A stretch of DNA of 31,509 nucleotides from NCBI GenBank assembly GCA_964397015.1, contig CAYNHL010000029.1, positions 1 to 31,509 on the forward strand, given 5' to 3'. A program made the translations under genes and the position numbers. How positions within the stretch are numbered: position 1 is the first letter of the stretch; every line of letters begins with the position of its first letter. This stretch comes from MADRE2 sp964397015 (GTDB taxonomy: Bacteria; Desulfobacterota; Desulfobacteria; Desulfobacterales; Desulfobacteraceae). This document shows positions 17,646 through 26,309 of this stretch, piece after piece. The notes under the pieces were generated by a model. It was not told where the DNA came from, made no database searches, and worked only from the letters and a program-made list of their open reading frames with translations.

Positions 17646-18584
17646 ATGAATAAAAACAACATACCACGGTTTCCAGACTTCAGGCCATTTGACATTCATG
17701 ACAGACAGGTGATTTGCGGCTTTACGGAAAGATTCCACGTCACGTCATGTGAATACAGCTTTACCAATCTTTTTTGCTGGCAGGACAGCTATAAGCTTTC
17801 CTGGTCCATACACCAGGACCACCTGGTGATATATAACGGCGTCAACAATACGCTTCTAATGCCGGTGGGGGAATTCATGCCGCCGGAGGAACTGTCAGTG
17901 CTGCCGGCTGCCATGGAAGGCCTTCCACATGTTCCTGAAATCAGCTCTGTCCCGGAAGCTTACATCGATGCATTTGAAGAAATCAATTCTTATTACCTGG
18001 TCAGGCAGCAGCGTGCCTATGCAGATTACCTGTATTCGGTCAGCAAGCTTTCCAACCTGACCGGAAAAAAACTGCAGAAAAAGAAAAACCTGATTTCACA
18101 GTTCAAACGAAAATTTCCAGGCTATGAGGTAACTGCCATTGATACCGGCAGGATATCTGAAATCCGTTCCTTTGCCGATTCATTGTTCCGGTCCAGGACC
18201 ACCATACCCGCATCGCTGAAGGAAGAACACCATGCCCTGATGACGGCCCTCGATCACTTTGATGCACTGGGCCTTGAAGGACTGGTGATAAGGGTCGACG
18301 GCCGGCCGGCCGCTTTTTCCGTTTTCAGCAGGCTGAATCCCTCCACCTTTGACATCCATTTTGAAAAAGCCGCCCGCGAAGTCAAGGGAAGCGCCCAGGT
18401 GATCAATCATGAAACTGCAAAATATCTTGAAGACAAATGCACTTTTTTGAACAGGGAGCAGGACCTGGGTATTCCAGGGCTGCGGCAGGCAAAAATGTCC
18501 TATGACCCTGACAAAATTCTGGCCCACTCCACCCTGTCCATACAAACATGCAAACAGGAGACCCATTCAACCATTAAAAAGTGA
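17646..18584 (+). CDS. DUF2156 protein (phosphatidylglycerol lysyltransferase C-terminal-like)
   Basis: A soluble protein of about 312 residues with the duplicated GNAT-like fold of the DUF2156/LPG_synthase_C family. Diagnostic stretches are DFRPFDIHDR, SCEYSFTNLFCWQDSY, YLVRQQRAYADYLYS, the KLSNLTGKKLQKKKNLISQF basic segment and NREQDLGIPGLRQAK near the end. The catalytic halves of MprF-type aminoacyl-phospholipid synthases share this fold. No membrane domain is attached here, so lipid aminoacylation is not implied, and most stand-alone members are uncharacterised. I chose the ATG at 17646; an in-frame TTG at 17625 overlaps the previous stop and is less likely. Confidence 0.82.
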   Translation: MNKNNIPRFPDFRPFDIHDRQVICGFTERFHVTSCEYSFTNLFCWQDSYKLSWSIHQDHLVIYNGVNNTLLMPVGEFMPPEELSVLPAAMEGLPHVPEISSVPEAYIDAFEEINSYYLVRQQRAYADYLYSVSKLSNLTGKKLQKKKNLISQFKRKFPGYEVTAIDTGRISEIRSFADSLFRSRTTIPASLKEEHHALMTALDHFDALGLEGLVIRVDGRPAAFSVFSRLNPSTFDIHFEKAAREVKGSAQVINHETAKYLEDKCTFLNREQDLGIPGLRQAKMSYDPDKILAHSTLSIQTCKQETHSTIKK

Positions 18585-18620
18585 TGCCGTGCCCGTCAAT
18601 CATGCACCACAAATTCAAAG

Positions 18621-19391
18621 ATGACACAAGACCCTGCCATCCAATGGAATGCGCTGGAACCATACCAGCTCGAACCCAGGCTGTTCTTGAGCAGCAAAGA
18701 GGTGATTTCGGCCATTGCAGCAGACTTTGACCAGTACGGGCCCCAGCCTTCCGTTTTCAAGGCGGTAATTCCTCTATTAGCCGCTCCCGGTATATTCTGG
18801 CGGCAACTCCCCCGGCCCGGCCTCTGGACAAAAGACGATTCCGGATTACCCGTACTCCATACTCCTTTATCAGATACCGGCACTTATTTCATATCCCGCC
18901 TTGGCGAACAGCCCTGGCCGCTGGACACCCTTTCACTGGTCTGCCGGATGGTCTTCCAGGTCAGGAGCTGGCCGGGCAAAGATGCTGATGGGACTTCAGG
19001 GGTATGGATTGAAAATGACATGGCTCAATTCACCTGCCTGCAGTGCGGACAATGCTGCCGGGACATGGAATACGAAAACGATGTCACACAGGCGGATTTT
19101 GACCTCTGGCAGGCCCTCGGCAGGCAGGATATCCTTGACCATGTAATGGTTATCCCCTTAATGGACGGTACAGCCCAGTACCGGATATGGGTGGAACCAG
19201 GTACTGACAGGCTTTTGCCCTCATGCCCATGGCTTGAGAAAAACAGGTCGTCAAACCGTTATGACTGCCTTATTCAGGATATCAAGCCGGCCATCTGCCG
19301 CGAATACCCCTATACTCGCAAACATGCACGAAAAACCGGATGCCCCGGGCATTTTAAAAAAATAGAGCCCGATATATACACAGGGCGATAA
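18621..19391 (+). CDS. YkgJ-family cysteine-cluster protein
   Basis: A 256-residue protein. The first 130 or so residues are not recognised. The rest is a YkgJ (Fe/Zn-chelating, CxxCxxCC) domain: FTCLQCGQCCRDME with Cys139, Cys142, Cys145 and Cys146, then LLPSCPWLEK, RYDCLIQDIKPAICREYPY and TGCPGHF. Conserved cysteines with the P-x-x-CRxYP block are the hallmark of this family, presumed to bind iron-sulfur or zinc; no reaction is known for most members. It lies 36 bases after the DUF2156 gene and 46 bases before the flavoenzyme gene. Metal binding is from family knowledge, not seen. Confidence 0.85.
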   Translation: MTQDPAIQWNALEPYQLEPRLFLSSKEVISAIAADFDQYGPQPSVFKAVIPLLAAPGIFWRQLPRPGLWTKDDSGLPVLHTPLSDTGTYFISRLGEQPWPLDTLSLVCRMVFQVRSWPGKDADGTSGVWIENDMAQFTCLQCGQCCRDMEYENDVTQADFDLWQALGRQDILDHVMVIPLMDGTAQYRIWVEPGTDRLLPSCPWLEKNRSSNRYDCLIQDIKPAICREYPYTRKHARKTGCPGHFKKIEPDIYTGR

Positions 19392-19437
19392 TTTGTGCTA
19401 CGCTTGACGTAAAAAAAACCATAATTACGGAGCAACC

Positions 19438-21459
19438 ATGACAGATATTTTGTTTGAACCCATTGTCATAAACCGGTGCACGGTTAAAAACAGGATCTTT
19501 CTTCCGGCCATGCACCTTGGAATGGCTGTCGACTTTCATGTCACCGACCAGATCACCTCTTTTTATGCCCAGCGCGCTGAGGGCGGAGCAGGCATGATCT
19601 GTGCCGGATTTGCCACCGTGGACGACCTGTCCGGCAACACCCAGAATATCGGGGCACATGACGATGCCTTTATCCCGGGACTCAAAAAGCTGGCCCGGGC
19701 CATCCAGTCAAATGGAGCACTGGCATGTCTCCAGCTGAACCATGCCGGGCGCTACAATTTTTCCTTTTTCCTGGGGGGAAGAAAACCTGTAGCCCCGTCC
19801 GCCGTTGCATCGAGAATGACAAGGGAAACACCGCAGGAAATGACCTTGCAGGATATCCAAAACACTGTCGAAGCATTCGCTGCAGCTGCGCTTCGCGTTA
19901 AAAAGGCGGGATTCGATGCCGTAGAAATACTGTCCGGTACCGGTTACCTGATATCTGAATTTTTATCCCCCTTGACCAATCAGCGAACCGATGAATACGG
20001 CGGCAGTTTCAAAAACCGCACGCGGTTCGGTATAGAAGTCATGGATGCGGTGCGTGACGCAGTCGGGCCGGATTTTCCCCTTATCGTCAGAATGAACGGA
20101 AACGACTTCATGCCCGGCGGCAATACCCGCCAGGAGCTCATTGAATATGCCGGGCTTCTTTCTTCGGGACCGGCTGACGCTTTGTGCATAAACGTCGGAT
20201 GGCACGAAGCAAGGGTACCCCAGATTGTCACAAGTGTTCCCAGGGGGGCGTTTGCCTACCTTGCACGGGGCATAAAGGAGACCGTTGATGTTCCGGTAAT
20301 TGCCAGTCACCGTATAAATGATCCTGCAACAGCCAGGGACCTGATCGAAAACGGCCTGTGCGACATGGTGGCCATGGGCCGAAGCCTGATAGCCGATCCT
20401 TTCCTTCCGCTGAAAACGCTTTCCGGAAAGGAGCAGGATATTGTTCACTGTATCGGCTGTGCCCAGGGATGCTTTGACAACCTGTTCAAACTCAAACACG
20501 TGGAATGCCTGTGCAATCCCATGGCAGGTTATGAATACCAGGAGCAGCCCGGAAAAGCGGATCACCGCAGAAAAGTCATGGTGGCAGGAGCCGGGCCTGC
20601 CGGTATGGCCGCGGCTATTGCAGCACATGATGCAGGACATGATGTGGTCCTTTATGAAAAAAGCGGCCGTTCGGGCGGCCAGCTCCACCTGGCTGGCGCA
20701 CCTCCTGGAAGGGCTGATTTTTCCCGTTTTGCAAAAGATCTGGCCCGGCAGGTCGCCTGCAGGGACATCCAGGTCCTGACAGAACAGCAGGTGGACGCAA
20801 AACTGGTAAAATCCGTGTCCCCCGACCACCTTATCATAGCCACGGGCGCCACCCCTTTGATTCCTGATATCCCGGGCATTGAGCTGCCCATTGTGGCGAC
20901 AGCATGGGAAATCCTGTCAGGTGCCAGGCCTGCCGGATCACGGGTAGTCATTGTCGGAGGCGGGGCAGCCGGGGTTGAGACAGCACTTTTTTTGGCTGAA
21001 AAAGGAACGCTGTCCGCAGAAATGGTCAAGTTCCTGCTGGTGAACCAGGCCGAAGAACCGGACACCCTTTTTCAACTGGCCACAAAAGGCACCAAGACCG
21101 TTACCCTGGTTGAGATGCAGAAAAAAATCGGCACAGATATCGGTAAATCGACAAAATGGGGCATGATGCAGGATCTCGACCGTTATGGTGTTCATACAAT
21201 CACCGGGGCGACTGTAAGCGGCATTAACCCCGGCGGGGTGGATGTGGAGCAGGACGGACACAGTACTGGCATACCGGCGGATACTGTCGTGATAGCGGCC
21301 GGGTCCACTCCTGATGTCCGGCTGAAAGCGGTCATGGAGTCCCTGGACATCCCGTTTACAGTCATCGGGGATGCCAAAGGTGTGGGCACGGCCTTTGATG
21401 CTGTACACAGCGGATACCGAGCCGGCAGGTCAGTTTCCGCCAGCCCGGCCACCAAATAA
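19438..21459 (+). CDS. FadH-like NADH:flavin oxidoreductase (OYE barrel + FAD/NAD domains, 4Fe-4S)
   Basis: A 673-residue multidomain flavoenzyme of the 2,4-dienoyl-CoA reductase/trimethylamine dehydrogenase group. The N-terminal FMN-binding TIM barrel spans about 1-330 (NRIFLPAMHLGM, LQLNHAGR, VEILSGTGYLISEFLSP). The 4Fe-4S cysteines follow as C338-x2-C341-x3-C345-x11-C357. A Rossmann FAD site (VAGAGPAGMAAAIAAHDAG, about 382-400) and an NAD(P) site (VVIVGGGAAGVETALFLAEKG) come next. The barrel motif GxxGYLISEF, where ordinary OYEs have HxxHGYLL, resembles dienoyl-CoA reductases, so reduction of an enoyl- or dienoyl-type substrate is likely. The exact substrate is unknown. GGAG stands 6 bases before the ATG. 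A strong terminator follows 55 bases after the stop. Confidence 0.9.
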   Translation: MTDILFEPIVINRCTVKNRIFLPAMHLGMAVDFHVTDQITSFYAQRAEGGAGMICAGFATVDDLSGNTQNIGAHDDAFIPGLKKLARAIQSNGALACLQLNHAGRYNFSFFLGGRKPVAPSAVASRMTRETPQEMTLQDIQNTVEAFAAAALRVKKAGFDAVEILSGTGYLISEFLSPLTNQRTDEYGGSFKNRTRFGIEVMDAVRDAVGPDFPLIVRMNGNDFMPGGNTRQELIEYAGLLSSGPADALCINVGWHEARVPQIVTSVPRGAFAYLARGIKETVDVPVIASHRINDPATARDLIENGLCDMVAMGRSLIADPFLPLKTLSGKEQDIVHCIGCAQGCFDNLFKLKHVECLCNPMAGYEYQEQPGKADHRRKVMVAGAGPAGMAAAIAAHDAGHDVVLYEKSGRSGGQLHLAGAPPGRADFSRFAKDLARQVACRDIQVLTEQQVDAKLVKSVSPDHLIIATGATPLIPDIPGIELPIVATAWEILSGARPAGSRVVIVGGGAAGVETALFLAEKGTLSAEMVKFLLVNQAEEPDTLFQLATKGTKTVTLVEMQKKIGTDIGKSTKWGMMQDLDRYGVHTITGATVSGINPGGVDVEQDGHSTGIPADTVVIAAGSTPDVRLKAVMESLDIPFTVIGDAKGVGTAFDAVHSGYRAGRSVSASPATK

Positions 21460-21513
21460 AAAGGGCGGAAAAATCAATTGACCGAAAAAACAAGCTCTTA
21501 AAATTAATAAAAA

Positions 21514-21547
21514 AAACCCCCGGGATGATTTCTCGCCCCGGGGGTTT
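21514..21547. terminator. Bidirectional intrinsic terminator
   Basis: AAACCCCCGGG (21514-21524) pairs perfectly with CCCGGGGGTTT (21537-21547) around a 12-base loop. On the minus strand the stem is followed by eight Ts, ideal for the cold-shock gene. On the plus strand TTTATT follows, serving the flavoenzyme gene. It sits between two convergent genes. Confidence 0.88.
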
Positions 21548-21600
21548 ATTCAACAAGTCATTTCAAATGACTTTTTCGTCTAAGCAAATAAAACGGTTAA

Positions 21601-21804
21601 CTACATCACAGTTACATTTGCTGCAGAAGGACCTTTCTGTCCCTCTTCCACATCGAAAGAAACACGGTCCCCTTCATTGAGGGATTTAAATCCGCTTGAG
21701 TTAATTCCTGAGTGATGGACAAATACATCTTTTCCACCGTCTTCTCTTTCGATAAATCCAAAACCTTTTGAGTCGTTAAACCATTTTACGGTACCATTAG
21801 CCAT
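21601..21804 (-). CDS. Cold-shock domain protein (CspA family)
   Basis: A 67-residue single cold-shock domain: NGTVKWFNDSKGFGFIERED contains RNP1 (KGFGFI), then DVFVHHSGI is RNP2, and the tail EGDRVSFDVEEGQKGPSAANV is typical. Such proteins bind single-stranded RNA and DNA and act as RNA chaperones. The ATG at 21804 follows AGGAG by 9 bases. A near-consensus promoter implies a leader of about 125 bases, the kind of long 5' UTR used by thermoregulated csp mRNAs. Whether this copy is cold-inducible cannot be told from one sequence. The gene ends at the strong shared terminator. Confidence 0.96.
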   Translation of the reverse strand: MANGTVKWFNDSKGFGFIEREDGGKDVFVHHSGINSSGFKSLNEGDRVSFDVEEGQKGPSAANVTVM

Positions 21805-21937
21805 CTTGGCATTCTCCTAAAAAAATAAAAATAATAAATGTTCTGTTTCAAACTTTCGGGAGTAAATCACAAATTGCGGGTTACACACCTTCAGGAAGGA
21901 AACACATGTACTCCTCTCATAGCAGCACAATTATCCA

Positions 21938-21965
21938 ATTATACAGATAAAATACCTGATGTCAA
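21938..21965 (-). promoter_or_regulatory. Sigma70-type promoter of the cold-shock gene
   Basis: On the minus strand TTGACA (plus 21960-21965), a 16-base spacer and TATAAT (plus 21938-21943) are both perfect consensus hexamers. The predicted start of transcription near 21931 gives a leader of about 125 bases before the ATG. Confidence 0.75.
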
Positions 21966-22006
21966 GAGAAAAATCAGCGCCATGTGATTTTATTTATTTC
22001 CTTTGA

Positions 22007-22045
22007 CGGTAAAGTCATGTCACGTGGCGGTAAAATCATGTCACG
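22007..22045. mobile_element. Two tandem 18-bp repeats, possible IS21-family end remnant
   Basis: CGGTAAAGTCATGTCACG (22007-22024) is followed after three bases by CGGTAAAATCATGTCACG (22028-22045), 17 of 18 identical, with a 21-bp period. IS21-like elements carry short repeated transposase-binding sites of this kind near their ends. No transposase is present. The repeats lie immediately beyond the point where homology of the neighbouring ammonium-transporter fragment stops, as expected if an insertion and later deletion truncated it. The IS21 link is from memory of such ends and needs a search. Confidence 0.35.
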
Positions 22046-22066
22046 GCGGCGCCCGGTGCCGGGAAA

Positions 22067-22660
22067 TCAAGCCCGGCCGCTCCGCAGAAGACCGGCACCC
22101 AGGGCAGTAAATGCGACACTGGAAGGTATCATGGGATCTTTCTCATACCCCAGCCGTCTTCCAAGCACCAGCGACAGCACCAGGCCGGAAACCCCGGCGT
22201 TGATATGCACCACGTTTCCCCCGGCAAAATCCAGGGCACCTATCGAGTCCATCCAGCCGGAACCCCAGACCCAGTTGCATACAGGGGCGTATACAACCGT
22301 TACCCACAGGATTGTAAAGACAATCCAGGAGGAAAACTTCATCCTGTCCACGGCCGAGCCAAGGATTATGGCCACGCTGATGCAGGCGAACGTCATCTGG
22401 AATAGAACGAAAAGCAATGTGGGAATGCTGCCGGTAACCGAATCCAGGTCAATTCCCGCAAGAAACAGGTGATTCAAACTGCCGATGACCGGGCTGGAGC
22501 TGTCACCAAATGCCAGGGAATACCCCCACCCCACCCAGACCAGGCCTGCCAGGCAATAGGCCACCAGGGTCATGGCAATGACAGAGCAAGTGCCATGCCA
22601 TCTATGCTTGATATGCTCCAACTTGCTGAAATCAAAAAAGATTGGGAAATCACGATACAA
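22067..22660 (-). pseudogene. Ammonium transporter (Amt) fragment, truncated at both ends
   Basis: The frame holds a central Amt segment: LVWVGWGYSLAFG, FLLFVLFQ-like helix (TLLFVLFQMTFACISVAIILGSAVDRMKF), then VYAPVCNWVWGSGWM, and the family signature DFAGGNVVHINAGVSGL with the first pore histidine. A full Amt has over 400 residues; here about 180 homologous residues remain. The first two membrane helices are absent: the first 25 or so residues (MYRDFPIFFDF...) do not look like Amt. The C-terminal half, with the second pore histidine, is gone after LGAGLL, where the sequence runs into a stop and the tandem repeats. It cannot form a working channel. Confidence 0.8.
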
Positions 22661-22693
22661 ATTGTTCAGTAAATTTTTTGTGCTACATAACCT

Positions 22694-22747
22694 TTTATTT
22701 CAAAAATGTAACTTAATATATATTTTTAATTACATTTTTGAAATAAA
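22694..22747. repeat. Perfect 18-bp inverted repeat with 18-bp spacer
   Basis: TTTATTTCAAAAATGTAA (22694-22711) and its exact reverse complement (22730-22747) are separated by an 18-base AT-rich spacer. The core TTACATTTTTG occurs a third time at 22831-22841. No T-run follows either arm. It could be a paired operator, or a hairpin left by a deleted element. Confidence 0.85.
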
Positions 22748-22830
22748 CAGTCATCATCCAAAAAACAGGTTTGATTAACCACAGACCCGCTTGCAGCCCT
22801 GCCGAAAGTCAGAGGCAATCAGGCCTCAAG

Positions 22831-22841
22831 TTACATTTTTG
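22831..22841 (+). repeat. Third copy of the TTACATTTTTG core
   Basis: This 11-base sequence is identical to the core of the right arm of the nearby inverted repeat. It lies about 120 bases before the -35 box of the kinase promoter, in the same orientation as that arm. Confidence 0.7.
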
Positions 22842-22961
22842 TCACCAGGGTTATCGCATGTAAAAAATCGATGCCGCTGCGGCTATATTTAGGCAGAAGC
22901 AACAAAATCCCACCTGCAAAATTCTTACTTACGATTGCCCTGTTTTTGTCACTGACCGGGA

Positions 22962-22989
22962 TTGACGAATTCGAAAAAAAAGATATAAT
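22962..22989 (+). promoter_or_regulatory. Sigma70-type promoter of the sensor kinase gene
   Basis: TTGACG (22962-22967), a 16-base spacer rich in A, then TATAAT (22984-22989). Transcription would begin near 22996, giving a leader of about 58 bases. It is the only strong promoter seen before the kinase and its downstream regulators. Confidence 0.7.
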
Positions 22990-23054
22990 CCATAACAAAG
23001 ACTTCATGATTTTCAAAACAGGCGATATAACCTGAACAGTGAACAGGACCGACC

Positions 23055-26000
23055 ATGCATTCCATCTCCATACTTGGCCTGATCCATAACCTGGCTCTTT
23101 TGCTGTCGGCTGCATTTATCTTTGATCTTGCAACCGCCGGCTGGTCAGGCAGTAAAACCATTTTCCGCCAGGTTATTTCCGGTGCGGCCATAGGCCTTTT
23201 AGGGATTGCCACAATGCTGGTTCCATGGACGTTCGCTCCAGGTATCATACTTGATTCAAGATCGATCCTGCTTGGCATATCCGGTCTTTTTTTCGGATGG
23301 ATCCCAACAGCGACCGCCATGACAATAACGGCGGGCTATCGTCTTTTACAGGGGGGAGAAGGTGCCTGGACAGGTATTTTCATCATACTGTCATCCGGCA
23401 CAATCGGAATTGCCTGGCGGCACCTTTACCGGCGCCCCCTGATAAATCTTTCCTGGCATGTATTGTATGTTTTCGGCATGGTTATTCACCTGACCATGTT
23501 GATGCTGATATTCACGCTTCCATGGGACACCGCGCTCAAAGTGCTATCCATGGCCGCCCTGCCCCTGATCCTGGTCTACCCTGCAGGAGTTGTCTTTCTC
23601 GGGATGCTCCTGGTTAAAAGACTGCAGCGAAAAAAGATCCGGGAGTCGCTCATAGAATCCGAAAGGCTGGCCTTTTCCACCATCGATGCCTTGACTGAAC
23701 GTATTGCGGTTCTAGATGAAAACGACACCATCATTGCCGACAACAAGGCCTGGCGTGACTTTGCAGCATCCAACCCGGCTCAGCCCCAGCCGGACTGCGA
23801 GACAACCGGCTATATTTCGATTTGCGATACAGTTCATGGTGCCCGCCTGTCACATGCTCAAGCATTCGCTCAAGGCATACGGGCGGTCCGGAATGGTGAA
23901 ACATCTTTTTTTTCAATGGAATATCCCTGTCATACACGGCCTGAAAAAAGATGGTTCCTTGGAAAAGTCAGCCGTTTCAGCGACCCCGGCCCCATAAGGA
24001 TCGTTGTGGCACACGAAAACATTACCGAGCGCAAACTTGCTGAAGAAAATGTCAGACATTACCAGGATCACCTCGAATCACTGGTAAGAGAACGCACCCA
24101 TGGCCTGGAAGAAAAAAATGCTCAGCTTACCCTGGAAATTGAAAAACGCCGGCAGGCAAACCAGGCGATCCGGGAGAGCGAGGAACGCTACCGGATGCTT
24201 GTCGAGCTGACTCCGGGCATCATTTACCGGATCAAGGAAGACGGGATCATAGATTTCATTTCCCCTGCGGTCCGGCAGCTTGGATATGACCCGGCCGAGC
24301 TTGCCGGCAAACCTCTTGTCGAGCTGGTACACCCCGACGACAGGGACCGGTGCCGGGACCTTCTGGTGGAACGGCGTATCGGAAACCGCCGGCTCCAGAA
24401 CCTGGATGTACGTCTCCTGGAAAAAACCGGGCGACCCTCCGGCAATGCACCGCATTATTCCTTTGTTCAAATCTCCGCCCGTGGCTACTGGGATGTTCCT
24501 GATACTCAGATCACCAGGCCGGACAAGACTTTTTTGTATACACTGGGAATCGCCCATGATATCACACGGCGCAAGCAGGCCGAACAGGACCTGGAAGAAA
24601 GCCGCAAACGGCTGTCTTTGTTAAAGGATGTGGCTTCCGCCGCAAATGCTGCTGCCACCCCCGAAGATGCCCTTAAAGTGGCCACCGATGGCATTGCCCG
24701 TTATATAGGGTGGCCAGTGGGGCATGTATACATAGCGGGCGACGAGGACCCGGGAGTACTGGTGCCGTCTGATATATGGCACATTGAAGATGAAGAAAAA
24801 TTCGGACTGTTCAAACAGATAACTGAAAAAACCACCTTCCAACCGGGAAAAGGCTTGATAGGCCGTGTGCTCAAAAGCAAAAAAACCCTCTGGGTCCAGG
24901 ATGTCACAACTTACCAGGATTTCCATCGCATTATTGAATCCGGCGATATCGGTCTTTTTGGAGCTTTTGCCTTTCCGGTAATCGTTCACGGGCAGGTGGC
25001 GGCCGTACTGGAATTCTTCTCCACTGACATTGAAAAACCCAATTCGTCTTTAATTAAGCTCATGAATGAAATAGGAATTCAACTTGGCATCGTCATCGAG
25101 CGCAAGCAGATTGAAAAAGAAAGGGACAAACTGGCAAAGGCGGTGGAATACAGCCCGGCAACTGTCATCATCACCGATGTCACTGGAAAAATACAGTATG
25201 CAAATCCTAAATTCACCGAGCTGACAGGTTATTCGCTTGAAGAGGCAATGGGCAAAAACCCCCGCATCCTCAACTCGGGGTTCCACTCAAGACAGTTCTA
25301 TAAAAAGCTCTGGGAGACCATCATTGCAGGCAGAAACTGGTACGGGACTTTCCGCAACAAGGGAAAAAACGGGAATATCTACTGGGAGCGTGCATCCATC
25401 TCGCCCATAAGGGATGAGCATGGCAGAATCCTTAACTTTGTGGCTGTAAAGGAAGATATCACCAGGCTCAGGAAATTTGAAAACGAGCTTAAAAAAGCCA
25501 AGGAAACCGCCGAGCTGGCCAGCAGGGCAAAATCCAACTTTCTTGCAGGCATGTCCCATGAGCTCAGGACTCCACTCAATGCCATAATAGGTTTTTCAGA
25601 GGTACTCAAGGACCAGTACTTCGGCCCCCTGGCCGAAAAACAGCAGGAATATATCGATGATATCCTGGAAAGCGGAAAACACCTGCTGTCACTGATAAAC
25701 GATATTCTTGACCTGTCAAGGATCGAGGCCGGAAAAGCCGTGCTCGATCTTTCCAAGGTAAATGTTTCAGGCCTGATCGACAACAGCCTGACCATGATCA
25801 AGGAAAAGGCGATGAGGCATGGCATAACCCTTGCCAGGGATATCTCCCCTGAGGTTACTGATCTCGAGGTAACGGCTGATGAACGGAAGCTCAGGCAGGT
25901 GTTGTACAACCTGCTTTCAAATGCCGCAAAATTCACACCGGACGGCGGCACTATAAAGCTTTTTGCAAAAACAGTTTATCATCCAGGGACAGGGGCCGAT

Positions 26001-26267
26001 GAACAGTCATTGCATAGCGGTTTCCTTGAAATATCTGTCAAAGACAGCGGTATAGGGATCAGCAGTGAACAGCTGGAAAAGATTTTTTCCCCTTTCTACC
26101 AGGTAAGTGACAGCAGGCAGGGAAAGAGCCCGGGCACCGGCCTGGGGTTACCCCTGAGCCGGGACCTGGTCGAACTGCACAACGGCCGGCTGTATGTAGA
26201 AAGTGACGGAGAGGGAAAAGGAAGCACATTTTCATTTCAGATACCTGTAACCCGGGAAACAACTTGA
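23055..26267 (+). CDS. Membrane sensor histidine kinase: 5TM-LYT-like, PAS, PAS, GAF, PAS, HisKA, HATPase
   Basis: A 1070-residue kinase. Residues 1-195 are a five-to-six-helix membrane domain resembling the 5TMR-LYT sensor (PGIILDSRSILLGISGLFFG and ITAGYRLLQGGEGAW). A PAS-like domain (about 205-325), a coiled linker, a PAS (about 375-510, SEERYRMLVELTPGIIYRI), a GAF (about 525-690) and a third PAS (about 695-815, YANPKFTELTGYS) follow. The HisKA phospho-acceptor is His835 in AGMSHELRTPLNAIIGFSEV. The catalytic domain has LRQVLYNLLSNAAKFT and KDSGIGIS with GTGLGLPLSRDLVE. There is no receiver, so phosphate probably goes to one or both response regulators just downstream. A clear sigma70 promoter precedes it. 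Signal unknown; GAF and PAS suggest a small ligand or redox state. Confidence 0.92.
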   Translation: MHSISILGLIHNLALLLSAAFIFDLATAGWSGSKTIFRQVISGAAIGLLGIATMLVPWTFAPGIILDSRSILLGISGLFFGWIPTATAMTITAGYRLLQGGEGAWTGIFIILSSGTIGIAWRHLYRRPLINLSWHVLYVFGMVIHLTMLMLIFTLPWDTALKVLSMAALPLILVYPAGVVFLGMLLVKRLQRKKIRESLIESERLAFSTIDALTERIAVLDENDTIIADNKAWRDFAASNPAQPQPDCETTGYISICDTVHGARLSHAQAFAQGIRAVRNGETSFFSMEYPCHTRPEKRWFLGKVSRFSDPGPIRIVVAHENITERKLAEENVRHYQDHLESLVRERTHGLEEKNAQLTLEIEKRRQANQAIRESEERYRMLVELTPGIIYRIKEDGIIDFISPAVRQLGYDPAELAGKPLVELVHPDDRDRCRDLLVERRIGNRRLQNLDVRLLEKTGRPSGNAPHYSFVQISARGYWDVPDTQITRPDKTFLYTLGIAHDITRRKQAEQDLEESRKRLSLLKDVASAANAAATPEDALKVATDGIARYIGWPVGHVYIAGDEDPGVLVPSDIWHIEDEEKFGLFKQITEKTTFQPGKGLIGRVLKSKKTLWVQDVTTYQDFHRIIESGDIGLFGAFAFPVIVHGQVAAVLEFFSTDIEKPNSSLIKLMNEIGIQLGIVIERKQIEKERDKLAKAVEYSPATVIITDVTGKIQYANPKFTELTGYSLEEAMGKNPRILNSGFHSRQFYKKLWETIIAGRNWYGTFRNKGKNGNIYWERASISPIRDEHGRILNFVAVKEDITRLRKFENELKKAKETAELASRAKSNFLAGMSHELRTPLNAIIGFSEVLKDQYFGPLAEKQQEYIDDILESGKHLLSLINDILDLSRIEAGKAVLDLSKVNVSGLIDNSLTMIKEKAMRHGITLARDISPEVTDLEVTADERKLRQVLYNLLSNAAKFTPDGGTIKLFAKTVYHPGTGADEQSLHSGFLEISVKDSGIGISSEQLEKIFSPFYQVSDSRQGKSPGTGLGLPLSRDLVELHNGRLYVESDGEGKGSTFSFQIPVTRETT

Positions 26268-26309
26268 TTCAAAGATTCTTTCAGGTATGATGATCCATAA
26301 GGACCGCCC

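Larger units (their letters stand above)
22661..23054. other. Non-coding stretch upstream of the kinase gene
   Basis: About 390 AT-rich bases with no convincing gene. It holds a perfect 18-bp inverted repeat, a third copy of its core, and a sigma70 promoter for the kinase gene, each listed separately. Any leftover of the Amt 5' end is unrecognisable. Confidence 0.6.

Noticed and set aside
19963..20829. Open frame of about 288 codons on the minus strand
   Set aside because: It is antisense to the FadH-like flavoenzyme, and its composition is that of a complementary-strand shadow.
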